Shown: positions 41,624 through 50,828, counted from the first letter of the stretch. The stretch is 64,000 nucleotides of DNA from Pseudomonas sp. PDM16 (GCF_014851865.1 NZ_JACVAM010000003.1:1-64000); one strand, 5' to 3'. The notes: generated by a model not told the origin, from the letters alone. Translations and numbers: made by a program.

Positions 41624-42439
41624 ATGAGCAGTCGCTACTTTCATCGTACCGGTTCCACCACCATATCGGCAGGAGAGCACCTTCGCCGCCTGCGCCACCA
41701 GGCGGGGCTTAGCCAGCTCGACCTTTCGCTCATCGCCGGCATTTCGCAACGTCACCTCAGCTGTGTCGAGACGGGGCGCGCCAAGGTGGGTCCCAGCACC
41801 CTGCATGCCATCCTGTCGGCGCTCGACGTACCACTGGAGCGGTGCAACGAGGTATTCCTCGCTGCGGGTTTCGCCCCTCGCTATGTGGCTTCCTCGCTGG
41901 ACGCGCAGCCAATGGAGATGGTGCATGGCGCAATCAATCACATCCTGCATGCCCACAATCCCGCACCGGCAATCGTCCTCGCCAGCAACTGGGACATCCT
42001 CGGGGCGAACGCCAGCGCCAGCGTGCTTTTCGGGATACTCGGGTTGCCCGAGGGAAGCGAATCGGGCTTCAACCTGCTGGCCACGCTACTCGCGCCAGGA
42101 GGATTGGGCGACCACCTGATCAATGCGGCGGAAGTTCGGATGGTTGCCTGGCAAAGGGCCTCCAGGGAAGCGAACGCCAATGCCGATCTCGCCCATCGAC
42201 TGCAAGGTCTTCCCTGCCCGTCTGGCCAATCGGTAGACATCGACTCATCACCGGTCGTGCTCACACGCGTCCGCTCCGTTCAGGGCGAACTGAAGTTCCT
42301 CTCGACCTTCACCACGTTTGGCATGCCACTCGACATCACCGTGGAATCGTTGCGCATCGAACACCTGATTCCCGCAGATGCCCACACCTGGCAGACGATG
42401 ACCAAAGCCTACGAGCGGTCTATGAGCGCACAGGCTTGA
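41624..42439 (+). CDS. XRE-family regulator with MmyB-like ligand-binding domain
   Basis: The 271-residue product has an N-terminal XRE helix-turn-helix (about 15-75; LRRLRHQAGLSQLDLSLIAG, ISQRHLSCVETGRAK) and the MmyB-like PAS-type domain (IVLASNWDILGANASASVLF; GTFTTFG-like FLSTFTTFGMPLDITVESLRIE). MmyB-type domains are thought to bind small hydrophobic ligands such as fatty acids. The operator 36 bases upstream suggests autoregulation and control of the divergent gene. Confidence 0.92.
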   Translation: MSSRYFHRTGSTTISAGEHLRRLRHQAGLSQLDLSLIAGISQRHLSCVETGRAKVGPSTLHAILSALDVPLERCNEVFLAAGFAPRYVASSLDAQPMEMVHGAINHILHAHNPAPAIVLASNWDILGANASASVLFGILGLPEGSESGFNLLATLLAPGGLGDHLINAAEVRMVAWQRASREANANADLAHRLQGLPCPSGQSVDIDSSPVVLTRVRSVQGELKFLSTFTTFGMPLDITVESLRIEHLIPADAHTWQTMTKAYERSMSAQA

Positions 42440-42467
42440 GTCCGATCCGCCCTGCGGAACGAAGGCG

Positions 42468-43241
42468 TCACTTGAAGAACTGGCTGGGGGTCGTTCCGAA
42501 CTGCTTCTTGAACATGGTGCTGAAGGCGCTCGGGCTCTCATAACCCAGCTCCCCGGCCACGTTGATGACTTTCTCCCCCATGGCGATGCGCTCCAGCGCC
42601 AGCAGCAACCGCGCCTGCTGGCGCCACTGGCCGAAGGTCATTCCGCTACCCTTCTGAAACAACCGCTGGATCGTCTTCTCGTCGAGGCTCAGTCGACCGC
42701 TCCAGTCCGCCAGCGTCGACCCATCGCCGGGGTCCTGCTGAAGCGTGGCGCAGATGACCTGAATCCGCGGGTCGGCTGGTTGGGGCAAGTGCAGGGGCAG
42801 GGTCGGGAGAACCTTGAGCTCGTCCAGAATCAGCCCCATTACCCTCGCCGACCGGGTATCTGACCCATAAGGTTCGGTGATGGCGATGGAGGTCTGGATC
42901 AGCTCGCGCAGCAGAGGAGAGATGCTGACCGCTCTGCACTCGACAGGCATATCCGGGGCGGCATCCGTGCTCACGAATACGCTGCGCATCTTCACCGGAC
43001 CCACACAGCGAATCGAGTGCACCTGCCCGCTAGGCATCCAGATGCCTCGGCTGGGCGGCACGGTCCACTGGCTCATCGCCGAGTGAACGACCATCACTCC
43101 CTGAATGGCATAGATCAGCTGATGCTTCTTGTGGGCATGGGGCTCGATCGACCAGTCCGCTGGATAGTCTGTGGCACTGCTGATGACGCTCCAGGCGGCC
43201 TCATCAATCCTGAGCAGAATTTCGTTCAGTGGCTTGGTCAT
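42468..43241 (-). CDS. AraC-family regulator with N-terminal cupin-like domain
   Basis: The 257-residue product has a cupin-like sensing domain (SIEPHAHKKHQLIYAIQGVMVV; RGIWMPSGQVHSI) and a C-terminal AraC DNA-binding domain (GRLSLDEKTIQRLFQKGSGM; VINVAGELGYESPSAFSTMFKK). It is divergent from the Fsr-type exporter, the expected target. Its stop lies 28 bases from the end of the XRE gene, which is convergent. Confidence 0.9.
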   Translation of the reverse strand: MTKPLNEILLRIDEAAWSVISSATDYPADWSIEPHAHKKHQLIYAIQGVMVVHSAMSQWTVPPSRGIWMPSGQVHSIRCVGPVKMRSVFVSTDAAPDMPVECRAVSISPLLRELIQTSIAITEPYGSDTRSARVMGLILDELKVLPTLPLHLPQPADPRIQVICATLQQDPGDGSTLADWSGRLSLDEKTIQRLFQKGSGMTFGQWRQQARLLLALERIAMGEKVINVAGELGYESPSAFSTMFKKQFGTTPSQFFK

Positions 43242-43367
43242 GACGCCCTTTTTACGACAGGTTTTGCCCGAATTTCGCGAGACAGGCGATTTTACCAGAC
43301 TCTAGGATAGCCACGTCCCGCAACTCGACTGCGGGCAACCGTGCCACTCCTGCCTGGAAAATCCGCG

Positions 43368-44582
43368 ATGTCTGTCAGCTCGACCGCCTCAACCCTGGCC
43401 TCCTCCACGACCAATCAAGCCAGCCCGCTGGTCCTGCGTGTAATCGGTGCCTGTGCGCTGGCCCACCTGATCAACGATCTGATTCAGGCGGTACTGCCGT
43501 CCATTTACCCGGTGCTCAAAGCCAACTATGGCCTGACCTTCACCCAGATCGGCCTGATCACCCTGACGTTCCAACTCACTGCCTCCCTACTCCAGCCCTG
43601 GGTCGGCTACCACACCGATCGTCATCCGAATCCCTGGCTGCTGCCTGCTGGCTCTCTCTGCACACTGGTCGGCATCCTGCTGCTGGCCTTCGTCGGCTCC
43701 TTCCCGGCTATCCTGGGGGCCTCGGCACTGGTCGGCATCGGTTCGTCGACCTTCCATCCGGAGGCATCGCGCATCGCGCGCCTGGCCTCTGGCGGCCGCT
43801 ACGGACTGGCACAGTCCACTTTCCAGGTCGGAGGCAACGCCGGCAGCGCCTTCGGCCCGCTGCTCGCCGCGGCCATCATCATTCCCTATGGCCAGGGCCA
43901 TGTGGCCTGGTTCGGGCTGTTCGCGGCATTCTCAATTCTGGTGCTCTACGGGCTGAGCCGCTGGTATCGCAACCACCTGAATCTCTTCCGCCTCAAGCAG
44001 GGCGGAGTAGCCACGCACGGGCTATCCAGGCGTCGGGTAACGATGGCGCTGGTGATCCTGGCAGTGCTGGTGTTCTCCAAGTACTTCTACATGGCCGGCC
44101 TGACCAGCTATTTCACCTTCTACCTGATCGAGAAGTTCGACCTGTCGGTGGCCAGCTCCCAGCTCTACCTGTTCCTGTTCCTGGGTGCAGTAGCGGCCGG
44201 TACCTTCTTCGGCGGCCCGATCGGCGACAGGATCGGGCGCAAGGCGGTGATCTGGTTCTCCATACTCGGCGCAGCACCGTTCACCCTGGCCCTGCCCTAT
44301 GTGGATCTGTTCTGGACCGGCGTGCTGAGCATGATCATCGGCTTCATCCTGGCTTCGGCCTTCTCCGCCATCGTCGTCTTCGCGCAGGAGCTGGTGCCGG
44401 GCAACGTGGGCATGATCGCCGGCGTGTTCTTCGGCCTGATGTTCGGCTTCGGCGGCATAGGTGGGGCTCTGCTCGGGTACCTGGCAGATATCCATGGCAT
44501 CGAACAGGTGTTCCTGCTGTGCTCCTACCTTCCACTGCTCGGGATACTGACGATCCTGCTGCCCTCAACCGGCAGGAAGTAG
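43368..44582 (+). CDS. fsr: MFS exporter of the fosmidomycin-resistance (Fsr) family
   Basis: The 404-residue membrane protein has twelve helices and Fsr features (ALAHLINDLIQAVLPSIYPVLK, QPWVGYHTDRHPNPWLLPAG, GIGSSTFHPEASRIARLASG). Fsr proteins export fosmidomycin and other small compounds. The ATG at 43368 is taken; a GTG at 43341 is less likely. It is divergent from the AraC regulator. Confidence 0.92.
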   Translation: MSVSSTASTLASSTTNQASPLVLRVIGACALAHLINDLIQAVLPSIYPVLKANYGLTFTQIGLITLTFQLTASLLQPWVGYHTDRHPNPWLLPAGSLCTLVGILLLAFVGSFPAILGASALVGIGSSTFHPEASRIARLASGGRYGLAQSTFQVGGNAGSAFGPLLAAAIIIPYGQGHVAWFGLFAAFSILVLYGLSRWYRNHLNLFRLKQGGVATHGLSRRRVTMALVILAVLVFSKYFYMAGLTSYFTFYLIEKFDLSVASSQLYLFLFLGAVAAGTFFGGPIGDRIGRKAVIWFSILGAAPFTLALPYVDLFWTGVLSMIIGFILASAFSAIVVFAQELVPGNVGMIAGVFFGLMFGFGGIGGALLGYLADIHGIEQVFLLCSYLPLLGILTILLPSTGRK

Positions 44583-44706
44583 CATGCCCCGTCGCCTGCA
44601 GGCGCAATACCGGTCGTGGATGCTCGTTGACGGTACGTCACTGCGTTGCCCCAAGCCCCATTGGCAGGCTAGCCTGCCGCCTCGGTGACGCCTGCCAGGA
44701 GATTGC

Positions 44707-45205
44707 ATGATTTCGATCCGCTCGGTAGCTGCCCATGAGTGGCGGGAATACCGCCAGATCCGGCTGCGCGCGCTTCGCGACTCGCCAGACGCTTTCGGCA
44801 GCACCTACGACGCAGAAGTGGGTAGACCCGACGAGGCCTGGGCATCCCGGGTCGAAGCCGCCAGCTCGTCGGGAAGGGACCGACTCCTGTTCGCCTTCGA
44901 CAGAGACGAACTCTGCGGCCTGGTCTGGGGCAAGCTTGCAGCCTCCGAGCCCGGGCGGGCCGATGTATTCCAGATGTGGGTTGCCCCCGCTTCGCGGGGA
45001 AAGGGAGCAGGCCGTGCGCTACTGGGCGGCAACACTCGCATGGGCCTCGGGCGTCGGCGTGCATCGCATCCGCCTGGGCGTCACCACCGGCGATAGCCCG
45101 GCGACGCGCCTCTACGCCGCCAGTGGCTTTCGCCCCACTGGCGAGCCGGAGCCGTTGCGAACCGGGTCCGCTTTGCTGGCACAGAACCTGGAGCTACTGC
45201 TCTGA
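44707..45205 (+). pseudogene. GNAT-family acetyltransferase with a frameshift
   Basis: From 44707 the frame reads a normal GNAT N-terminus (MISIRSVAAHEWREYRQIRL) up to the acetyl-CoA loop VAPASRGKGAGRALL. Then it runs into unrelated Arg-rich codons and stops at 45096. The +1 shifted frame continues the family exactly (ATLAWASGVGVHRIRLGVTT, TRLYAASGFRPTGEPE) to 45205. One extra base near 45020-45035, in a CTGGGCGGC context, would explain it. This is either a recent inactivating mutation or a sequencing error. Confidence 0.85.
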
Positions 45206-45312
45206 TTTGGCTCCTCCCCCATTAGCCGCAAACCCAAAAAGAGAACCAAGGGGCCTAGCCCCCTGGCCTCGGAACGGCCCATCGAGCCGGGGAAACGCCC
45301 AGAGATGCGGGA

Positions 45313-46320
45313 TCAATCACCGTCCGGCATCGATGCCAATGGGGCAGGTGCATACAGGGCGCTCTGGAACTCGGGCACGTATTCGTACTTCATCATCTCA
45401 CCCAGATCCAACGACTTGATGTAGGTCGACAGGCTGCCGTCGCCCAGGGTCAGCTTGACCGTGTCCTCGCTGGTACTGGAGGCATGGCGCATCTGGCGAG
45501 AAATAGCGTAGCCATAGTTCAGCTCACCGCTGTGACCAATATTGGTGAAGCTGTTGGTGATCAGATCGACCTCGCTGGAGAGATCGCCCAGCTTATCGGT
45601 CTCCAGGGTGACGTCGACTTTCCCGGTCTGGCTGTCGAGGATCTCGAAGACCACCGACTTGTCGGTTTCCCTGAGGTTGATACCGGTCAGCCACTTGGGC
45701 AGGTTATATCCAACCACACCCCGGACCCTGGCAAGCTCGGTGTTGACCGGCAGCTTGAGCACATAGCCCCAGAAGTCCTTCGACATCGATTGGCCAACCA
45801 GGGAGATGGGCCCAAGGTTGGACTTTCCTGGTTTGTTGGTGACGATGGACAGCGCGATCTCGTTGTAGCTGTCGTTGTCGCAGTACTCGTAGGCGTAAGC
45901 GGTCAAGGCAACCAGTCCTCTGCCTGGCCATACCTGGAGCGGCTGGACCTGCTCCAGCACCTCGGCAGGCATCAACTGCTTCAGCCTGTCCAGGTCCGCC
46001 GTGAAGACCGCCGTGACCCGGCTGTTCCTGTAGTAGAAGTTCGGCGAGTAGGACTCGAAGCCCATGTCAACCTTGGTCTTGTGGAGCCCCTCGAACCAGC
46101 TCAGGTCGATATCCGGCGCTTCGGCCGCGATGACTGAAAGCGGCGGGTTGGAGTGGTAGCGTTCGTACAGCCCGCCGGCCACCACGGGGATGTCCTGACC
46201 CGCGATGCGGGTAGTAGCGATGCCTGCCTGCCCAGGCGCGGGCATGCCCGCGGCCCATGAAGAAAGGACCACGGCATTCAGGAGCACACCTGCCAGTACC
46301 GCAACGTTGCTGAGTTTCAT
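45313..46320 (-). CDS. Exported acetoacetate decarboxylase-like protein
   Basis: The 335-residue product has a signal peptide (MKLSNVAVLAGVLLNAVVLSSWAAG) and an acetoacetate-decarboxylase-fold body (YYRNSRVTAVFTADLDRLKQLMPAEVLE, GLVALTAYAYEYCDNDSYNEIAL). The catalytic Lys of true decarboxylases is not obvious, so another reaction or a binding role is possible. Export is unusual for this fold. The promoter has the geometry of MerR-regulated promoters. Confidence 0.8.
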   Translation of the reverse strand: MKLSNVAVLAGVLLNAVVLSSWAAGMPAPGQAGIATTRIAGQDIPVVAGGLYERYHSNPPLSVIAAEAPDIDLSWFEGLHKTKVDMGFESYSPNFYYRNSRVTAVFTADLDRLKQLMPAEVLEQVQPLQVWPGRGLVALTAYAYEYCDNDSYNEIALSIVTNKPGKSNLGPISLVGQSMSKDFWGYVLKLPVNTELARVRGVVGYNLPKWLTGINLRETDKSVVFEILDSQTGKVDVTLETDKLGDLSSEVDLITNSFTNIGHSGELNYGYAISRQMRHASSTSEDTVKLTLGDGSLSTYIKSLDLGEMMKYEYVPEFQSALYAPAPLASMPDGD

Positions 46321-46712
46321 GTCTGTTCGTTCTCCGCGTTTTGAAGAGTCCCGCCCGGGGAACTCGTGTCTGCGCCACCCCAGATCGTGGGCTGGAGAGG
46401 TCGGGCGCGAAGACCGTAACGTTTAACTTAACTTTAAGGTCAAGCCTCCAGATGTAACTTATTTATCCTCTGCCGCCCAGGTTGGGGCGGGAAGAAACCA
46501 GGTGGGATAAACCGTGAGAGCTCCGCGCTGGAGCGCCTCAGAAATGCAGAGCCCGTTAGGAAAAGCACCGGTGCCAAAGGTCCCGGCCACGAAGCTCCTG
46601 TGCCATTGTTCGGAGAGGAAAGGCCGGTATGGCTTGGATACGGGTAATTTTGCTGTTCGTTGTGGAGTGACTGTGTAGAATCCCGCGCCCCGAAAATGCA
46701 GGAGACAACACG
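46321..46712. other. Intergenic control region between the decarboxylase-like and TTG-start genes
   Basis: No gene is supported. The region holds the MerR-type promoter (46413-46443) facing left. Near the right end TAGAAT at 46676-46681 is a plausible -10 box for the gene starting at 46713. The rest shows short GC-rich repeats without clear meaning. Confidence 0.5.
46413..46443 (-). promoter_or_regulatory. MerR-type promoter/operator
   Basis: On the minus strand TTGACC (46443-46438) and TACGGT (46418-46413) are separated by 19 bases rather than 17. The spacer carries a dyad, ACCTTAAAGTT on the left and AACGTTACGGT on the right (9 of 11 positions symmetric). The long spacer with an internal dyad is the hallmark of promoters opened by MerR-family activators. 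No MerR gene is in the window. Confidence 0.65.
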
Positions 46713-47045
46713 TTGGTCATTCACTACCTCACTTCACCGGAGAATGTTGCCTGCGGGCGAGCGGGATCGAGTCTGAACGGCTCCCAGGAACTGGCCCAGG
46801 TTTCGTGCAAGCTCTGCTTGCGCACCGTCGAGAAAAAGTCTGCAGAGCCCGCGCGCAAGACACCCACCCTCGCCGAGCTGCGCGCCGCAGCAAAAGCCAC
46901 CAAGGCTGTGGTTGCCGCCGTCGAGGTAGCCGAGCCGAAGCCAGCTTCCGTCATGACCGCCCGTACCGAATGGCAGCAGCGCCTGGAGCGCCTCCCAGGT
47001 CGAAACCGCCTGCCGCGCGGCGTATCGCGCCAAGCCTTCATCTAG
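46713..47045 (+). CDS. Small protein with cysteine motif, unknown function
   Basis: The 110-residue product starts at TTG, supported by AGGAG 9 bases upstream (46700-46704). The N-terminal half has ENVACGR and SCKLCLRTVEK, a cysteine arrangement that could bind zinc; the second half is Ala/Lys/Glu-rich and helical. It resembles small conserved Pseudomonas proteins, but I cannot name the family. Confidence 0.65.
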   Translation: MVIHYLTSPENVACGRAGSSLNGSQELAQVSCKLCLRTVEKKSAEPARKTPTLAELRAAAKATKAVVAAVEVAEPKPASVMTARTEWQQRLERLPGRNRLPRGVSRQAFI

Positions 47046-47212
47046 CGGTGACGGCGAGCATCCACTTCACCCCAAAGCGGATGCTCATGTACCGAACCGT
47101 GCCCCATGCTCGGCCAGCGAAAAATGGCATCGACAGCTGACTCTCTGGCAGTACCCGCGGTCTGACAGGCAATAGCCAAGCTGGCCACCAGCGCTTTGAA
47201 GGAGTGCCGCCG

Positions 47213-47635
47213 ATGTTCAAGCCCCATACCTTACTGTCCATCTTTCTCAGCGCGGCGCTGGCCAGCGCGGCTCCAGCCTTGCTGGCCGAACCCGGCCACG
47301 GCAAAGGCAACAAGCATGGGGCACAACAGCACCAAGGTAGTGGCAGCAGCAGTTGGCAGAGCGGTCCTGAGATCGATATCGGCGGTGTACGCGTCATTCT
47401 CGATGACAGCCGCGACTACTGGAATCCCGGAACGGCGCTGCCACCGGGCATCCAGAAGAACCTTGCACGAGGAAAACCACTGCCGCCCGGCATCGCCAGG
47501 AAGCTCGACAGTCGGTTGCTAGGTCGCCTCCCTCACTACGACGGCTACGAATGGCAGCAAGCCGGAACTGACCTACTGCTGGTGGCCATCGCCACCGGTG
47601 TGATCCAGGAAGTGCTGCATGACGTATTGAACTGA
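47213..47635 (+). CDS. CigR/RcnB-like exported protein
   Basis: The 140-residue product has a signal peptide (cleavage near LLA-EP), a Gly/His/Lys-rich spacer (EPGHGKGNKHGAQ) and the repeated LPPGI segments (GTALPPGIQKNLARGKPLPPGIARKL) typical of CigR-like anti-virulence or RcnB-like periplasmic proteins. It ends in a hydrophobic helix (GTDLLLVAIATGVIQEVL). Role here unknown. Confidence 0.8.
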   Translation: MFKPHTLLSIFLSAALASAAPALLAEPGHGKGNKHGAQQHQGSGSSSWQSGPEIDIGGVRVILDDSRDYWNPGTALPPGIQKNLARGKPLPPGIARKLDSRLLGRLPHYDGYEWQQAGTDLLLVAIATGVIQEVLHDVLN

Positions 47636-47649
47636 GGACGGTACGCGAC

Positions 47650-48270
47650 CTACTCTTTGAAGCCCTTCCCAACCAGATAGACCTCTCGCGAGCGTGGGCG
47701 CGAGGCTTCGGGTTTGCGGATCATCACTTTCTCGAACGAGCTGCGTACGTCCTTGAGGAAGGCTTCGGAGCCCTCGCCCTGGAACACCTTGACCGCATAG
47801 TTGCCCCCGGGCTTGAGCACCTGGCGGACCATGTCGAGGGTCAGCTCGACCAGGTACATTGAGGCGGCCTGGTCAGCCACGGCCACGCCGCTGATGTTCG
47901 GCGCGATGTCGGAGATGATCAGGTCGGGCTGACGGCTGTCGAGCTTGGCGAGGATCTGCTGGAACACGGCATCCTCGGTGAAGTCGCCCTGGATGAAGTC
48001 GACGTTGTCCAACGGGTCCATCGGCAGGATATCGCTGGCGATCACGCGGCCGTTCTCACCGACGATCTTGCCGGCCACCTGCGACCAGCCGCCTGGGGCC
48101 GAGCCCAGGTCCATGACCAGCATGCCGGGGCGGATCAGCTTGTCCTTCTCGTTCAGTTCGAGCAGCTTGTAGCTGGCACGCGAGCGGTAGCCGTCCTTCT
48201 GCGCGCGTTTGACGTAAGGATCGTTGACGTGTTCGTTCAGCCAGCGGCTGCTGCTTTTGGAGCGTTTCAT
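47650..48270 (-). CDS. rlmE: 23S rRNA 2-prime-O-methyltransferase RlmE (FtsJ)
   Basis: The 206-residue product is a full-length Rlm[12 protein letters not shown], the SAM motif [14 protein letters not shown], the catalytic-tetrad Asp in [10 protein letters not shown] and Lys in [10 protein letters not shown] are all present. It methylates U2552 of 23S rRNA. The start at 48270 matches family length. In most proteobacteria the gene is followed by ftsH; here it is convergent with a CigR-like gene and divergent from an FAD enzyme, so the usual context is missing. Confidence 0.9.
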   Translation of the reverse strand: MKRSKSSSRWLNEHVNDPYVKRAQKDGYRSRASYKLLELNEKDKLIRPGMLVMDLGSAPGGWSQVAGKIVGENGRVIASDILPMDPLDNVDFIQGDFTEDAVFQQILAKLDSRQPDLIISDIAPNISGVAVADQAASMYLVELTLDMVRQVLKPGGNYAVKVFQGEGSEAFLKDVRSSFEKVMIRKPEASRPRSREVYLVGKGFKE

Positions 48271-48490
48271 GAGGGGCCAGGCACGGAAAATCAGGTGGGG
48301 TGCGGGCCGGTGCGTGGGCAGCGAGCCGCAAAGTGGCGGCAATTATAAGCCGATAGTGCGCCGCAGGTTAAATCCACGGGGCGTGCGGCCCAGCTGGCGG
48401 CCTGACAGGGCCGGGTGGGCGCGGCTACAATTGGCACCTTACCCCTCTTCTTTGCTTCCTTTGCCGGGTCGACCGGCCAGGATTACCGCC

Positions 48491-50104
48491 ATGATTCGCA
48501 TCAACGAACTGTCTCTGCCCCTCGATCACTCCGCTGATGAACTGCGCCAGGCCATCGTCAGACGCCTGGGTATCGCCGACGCCGACCTGCTGAACTTCAC
48601 CGTTTTCAAGCGCAGCTACGATGCGCGCAAGAAGAACAGCGTCATTCTGTTCATCTACATCATCGACCTGGAAGTGCGTGACGAGGCGGCGATCCTGGCG
48701 CGCTTCGCCGACGATCACCATATCCGCCCGGCGCCGGACACCCACTACTACCCGGTTGGCCAGGCGCCGGCCGACCTCGGCGAGCGGCCGCTGGTGGTGG
48801 GTTTCGGCCCCTGCGGCCTGTTCGCCGCGTTACTGCTGGCGCAGATGGGTTTCAAGCCGATCGTGCTGGAGCGCGGCAAGGATGTGCGCGCCCGCACCAA
48901 GGACACCTGGGCGCTGTGGCGCAAGAAGGTCCTGACCCCCGAATCCAACGTGCAGTTCGGCGAAGGCGGTGCCGGTCTGTTCTCCGACGGCAAGTTGTAC
49001 AGCCAGATCAAGGACCCCAAGTTCTACGCGCGCAAGGTGATGCACGAGTTCGTCCGCGCCGGCGCGCCGGACGAGATCATGTACGTCAGCAAACCGCACA
49101 TCGGCACCTTCCGCCTCACCGGCGTGGTGGCGGCCATGCGCGAGGAGATCATCGCCCTGGGCGGCGAGGTGCGCTTCGAGAGCAAGGTCACCGATCTGGT
49201 GATCGATGATGGTCAATTGGAAGGCGTGGTGCTGGCCAATGGCGAGACCATTCGCAGCCGTCACGTGGTGCTGGCGCTGGGCCACAGCTCGCGCGACACG
49301 TTCCGCATGCTGCATCGGCAGAACGTGTTCATCGAGGCCAAGCCCTTCGCCGTGGGCTTCCGCATCGAGCACCCGCAGTCGATGATCGACCAGGCGCGCC
49401 TGGGCAAATACGCCGGTCACCCTGAGCTGGGCGCCGCCGACTACAAGCTGGTGCACCACGCCAAGAACGGCCGTGCCGTGTACAGCTTCTGCATGTGCCC
49501 GGGCGGTACCGTGGTGGCGGCCACCTCTGAGCCGGAGCGCGTGGTCACCAACGGCATGAGCCAGTACTCGCGAAACGAGCGCAACGCCAACGCCGGCATC
49601 GTCGTCGGTATCAACCCTGAGCAGGACTTCCCTGGCGGGCCGCTGGCCGGCGTGGAATTCCAGGAACGCCTGGAGTCGCGTGCCTATGAGCTGGGTGGTC
49701 GTGACTACTGCGCCCCGGCGCAGCTGGTTGGCGACTTCATTCGCGGCACGCCATCGAGCGAATTCGGCGAGGTCGAGCCTTCCTACAAGCCCGGCGTACG
49801 CCTGGGCGACCTGGCGCCGTCGCTGCCGGAGTACGCCATCGAGGCCATCCGCGAGGCGCTGCCGGCCTTCGGCAAGCAGATCCGTGGTTTCGACCGCGAC
49901 GACGCGATCCTCACCGGTATCGAGACCCGTACTTCGTCGCCGGTGCGCATCACCCGTGACAACGAGAGCCTGCAGAGCCTCAATCTCAAGGGCCTGTATC
50001 CGGCCGGCGAGGGTGCCGGTTATGCCGGCGGCATCCTCTCGGCCGGCGTGGACGGCATCAAGGTCGCCGAGGCGGTGGCCAAGTCGCTGCTGGCGAGCCA
50101 CTGA
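48491..50104 (+). CDS. FAD-dependent dehydrogenase-like protein (COG2509 type)
   Basis: The 537-residue product has an N-terminal region of about 95 residues (FKRSYDARKKNSVILFIYII) and an FAD-binding domain with RPLVVGFGPCGLFAALLLAQMG, VLERGKDV and a C-terminal GLYPAGEGAGYAGGILSAGVDG. This is the uncharacterised FAD-dependent dehydrogenase family found in many bacteria. The TrmH gene starts on the last base of its stop codon, so the two are coupled. Substrate unknown; a link to RNA modification is only suggested by the neighbours. Confidence 0.88.
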   Translation: MIRINELSLPLDHSADELRQAIVRRLGIADADLLNFTVFKRSYDARKKNSVILFIYIIDLEVRDEAAILARFADDHHIRPAPDTHYYPVGQAPADLGERPLVVGFGPCGLFAALLLAQMGFKPIVLERGKDVRARTKDTWALWRKKVLTPESNVQFGEGGAGLFSDGKLYSQIKDPKFYARKVMHEFVRAGAPDEIMYVSKPHIGTFRLTGVVAAMREEIIALGGEVRFESKVTDLVIDDGQLEGVVLANGETIRSRHVVLALGHSSRDTFRMLHRQNVFIEAKPFAVGFRIEHPQSMIDQARLGKYAGHPELGAADYKLVHHAKNGRAVYSFCMCPGGTVVAATSEPERVVTNGMSQYSRNERNANAGIVVGINPEQDFPGGPLAGVEFQERLESRAYELGGRDYCAPAQLVGDFIRGTPSSEFGEVEPSYKPGVRLGDLAPSLPEYAIEAIREALPAFGKQIRGFDRDDAILTGIETRTSSPVRITRDNESLQSLNLKGLYPAGEGAGYAGGILSAGVDGIKVAEAVAKSLLASH

Positions 50105-50826
50105 TGAAACTCGACGACATCAAGAAGCTGCAGCAGAAGAAGTATCGCGCCGAGTTCGGCCACTTTCTGGTGGAGGGTGAGCACCTGGTGCTGGAGCTGC
50201 AGAAGGCCGCCGTGCACAACCCGCTGCTGCAGCGCAGTCAGTTGTATGTGACCGCCGCCCACGAGCACTGGCAGAGCCCGTTCAACACCCATGTGATCAG
50301 CGAGCGGCAGATGGCTCAGGTGTCCGACACCAAGACGCCGCAGGGTATCGTCGCGGTGGTACCGATGCCGCAGGGTGCGGTGCCGGTGGTCGCCGGCGAG
50401 CGCGTCATCTACCTGCACGAGATCCAGGACCCGGGCAACCTCGGCACCATCCTGCGCACCCTGGCCTGGTTCGGTGGCTTCCGTTGCCTGCTCAGTCCCG
50501 GTAGCGTCGACCCGTACAACCCCAAGGTGGTGCGCTCGAGCATGGGGGCGATCTTCCATGTACCTCTGGAGCTGGATGTGCAGCTGGACTCCCTGGCCGA
50601 GCGTTTCCCGCGCATCGCCTGCTTGGATATGCAGGGCGAAAGCCTGCAAGCCGCCAGCTTCAAGAGCTTCGACTGTTACCTGTTCGGCAACGAGGCTCGT
50701 GGCGTGCCGCGCGAGCAGCTCAGCGCACTCGGCGCCCAGCCGTTCACCATTGCCGGCTGCGGCGCCATCGAGTCGTTGAACCTGGCCACGACGGTCAACA
50801 TGTGCGCGTACGAGCTGCACAGATAG
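50104..50826 (+). CDS. TrmH/SpoU-family RNA 2-prime-O-ribose methyltransferase
   Basis: The 240-residue product has a substrate-recognition domain (LQQKKYRAEFGHFLVEGEHLV) and a SPOUT knot: EIQDPGNLGTILRTLAWFG, KVVRSSMGAIFHVPL, LFGNEARGVP and GAIESLNLATTVNMCAYEL. All three SpoU motifs are intact. It should methylate a ribose in tRNA or rRNA, but which site is not evident. Overlaps the FAD gene stop by one base. Confidence 0.92.
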   Translation: MKLDDIKKLQQKKYRAEFGHFLVEGEHLVLELQKAAVHNPLLQRSQLYVTAAHEHWQSPFNTHVISERQMAQVSDTKTPQGIVAVVPMPQGAVPVVAGERVIYLHEIQDPGNLGTILRTLAWFGGFRCLLSPGSVDPYNPKVVRSSMGAIFHVPLELDVQLDSLAERFPRIACLDMQGESLQAASFKSFDCYLFGNEARGVPREQLSALGAQPFTIAGCGAIESLNLATTVNMCAYELHR

Positions 50827-50828
50827 CG

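Noticed and set aside
45247-45267. GGGG/CCCC hairpin after the frameshifted GNAT gene
   Set aside because: Short stem without a T run; not enough to call a terminator.
48830-50101. 423-codon open frame opposite the FAD-dependent gene
   Set aside because: Shadow of a clear flavoprotein on the plus strand.
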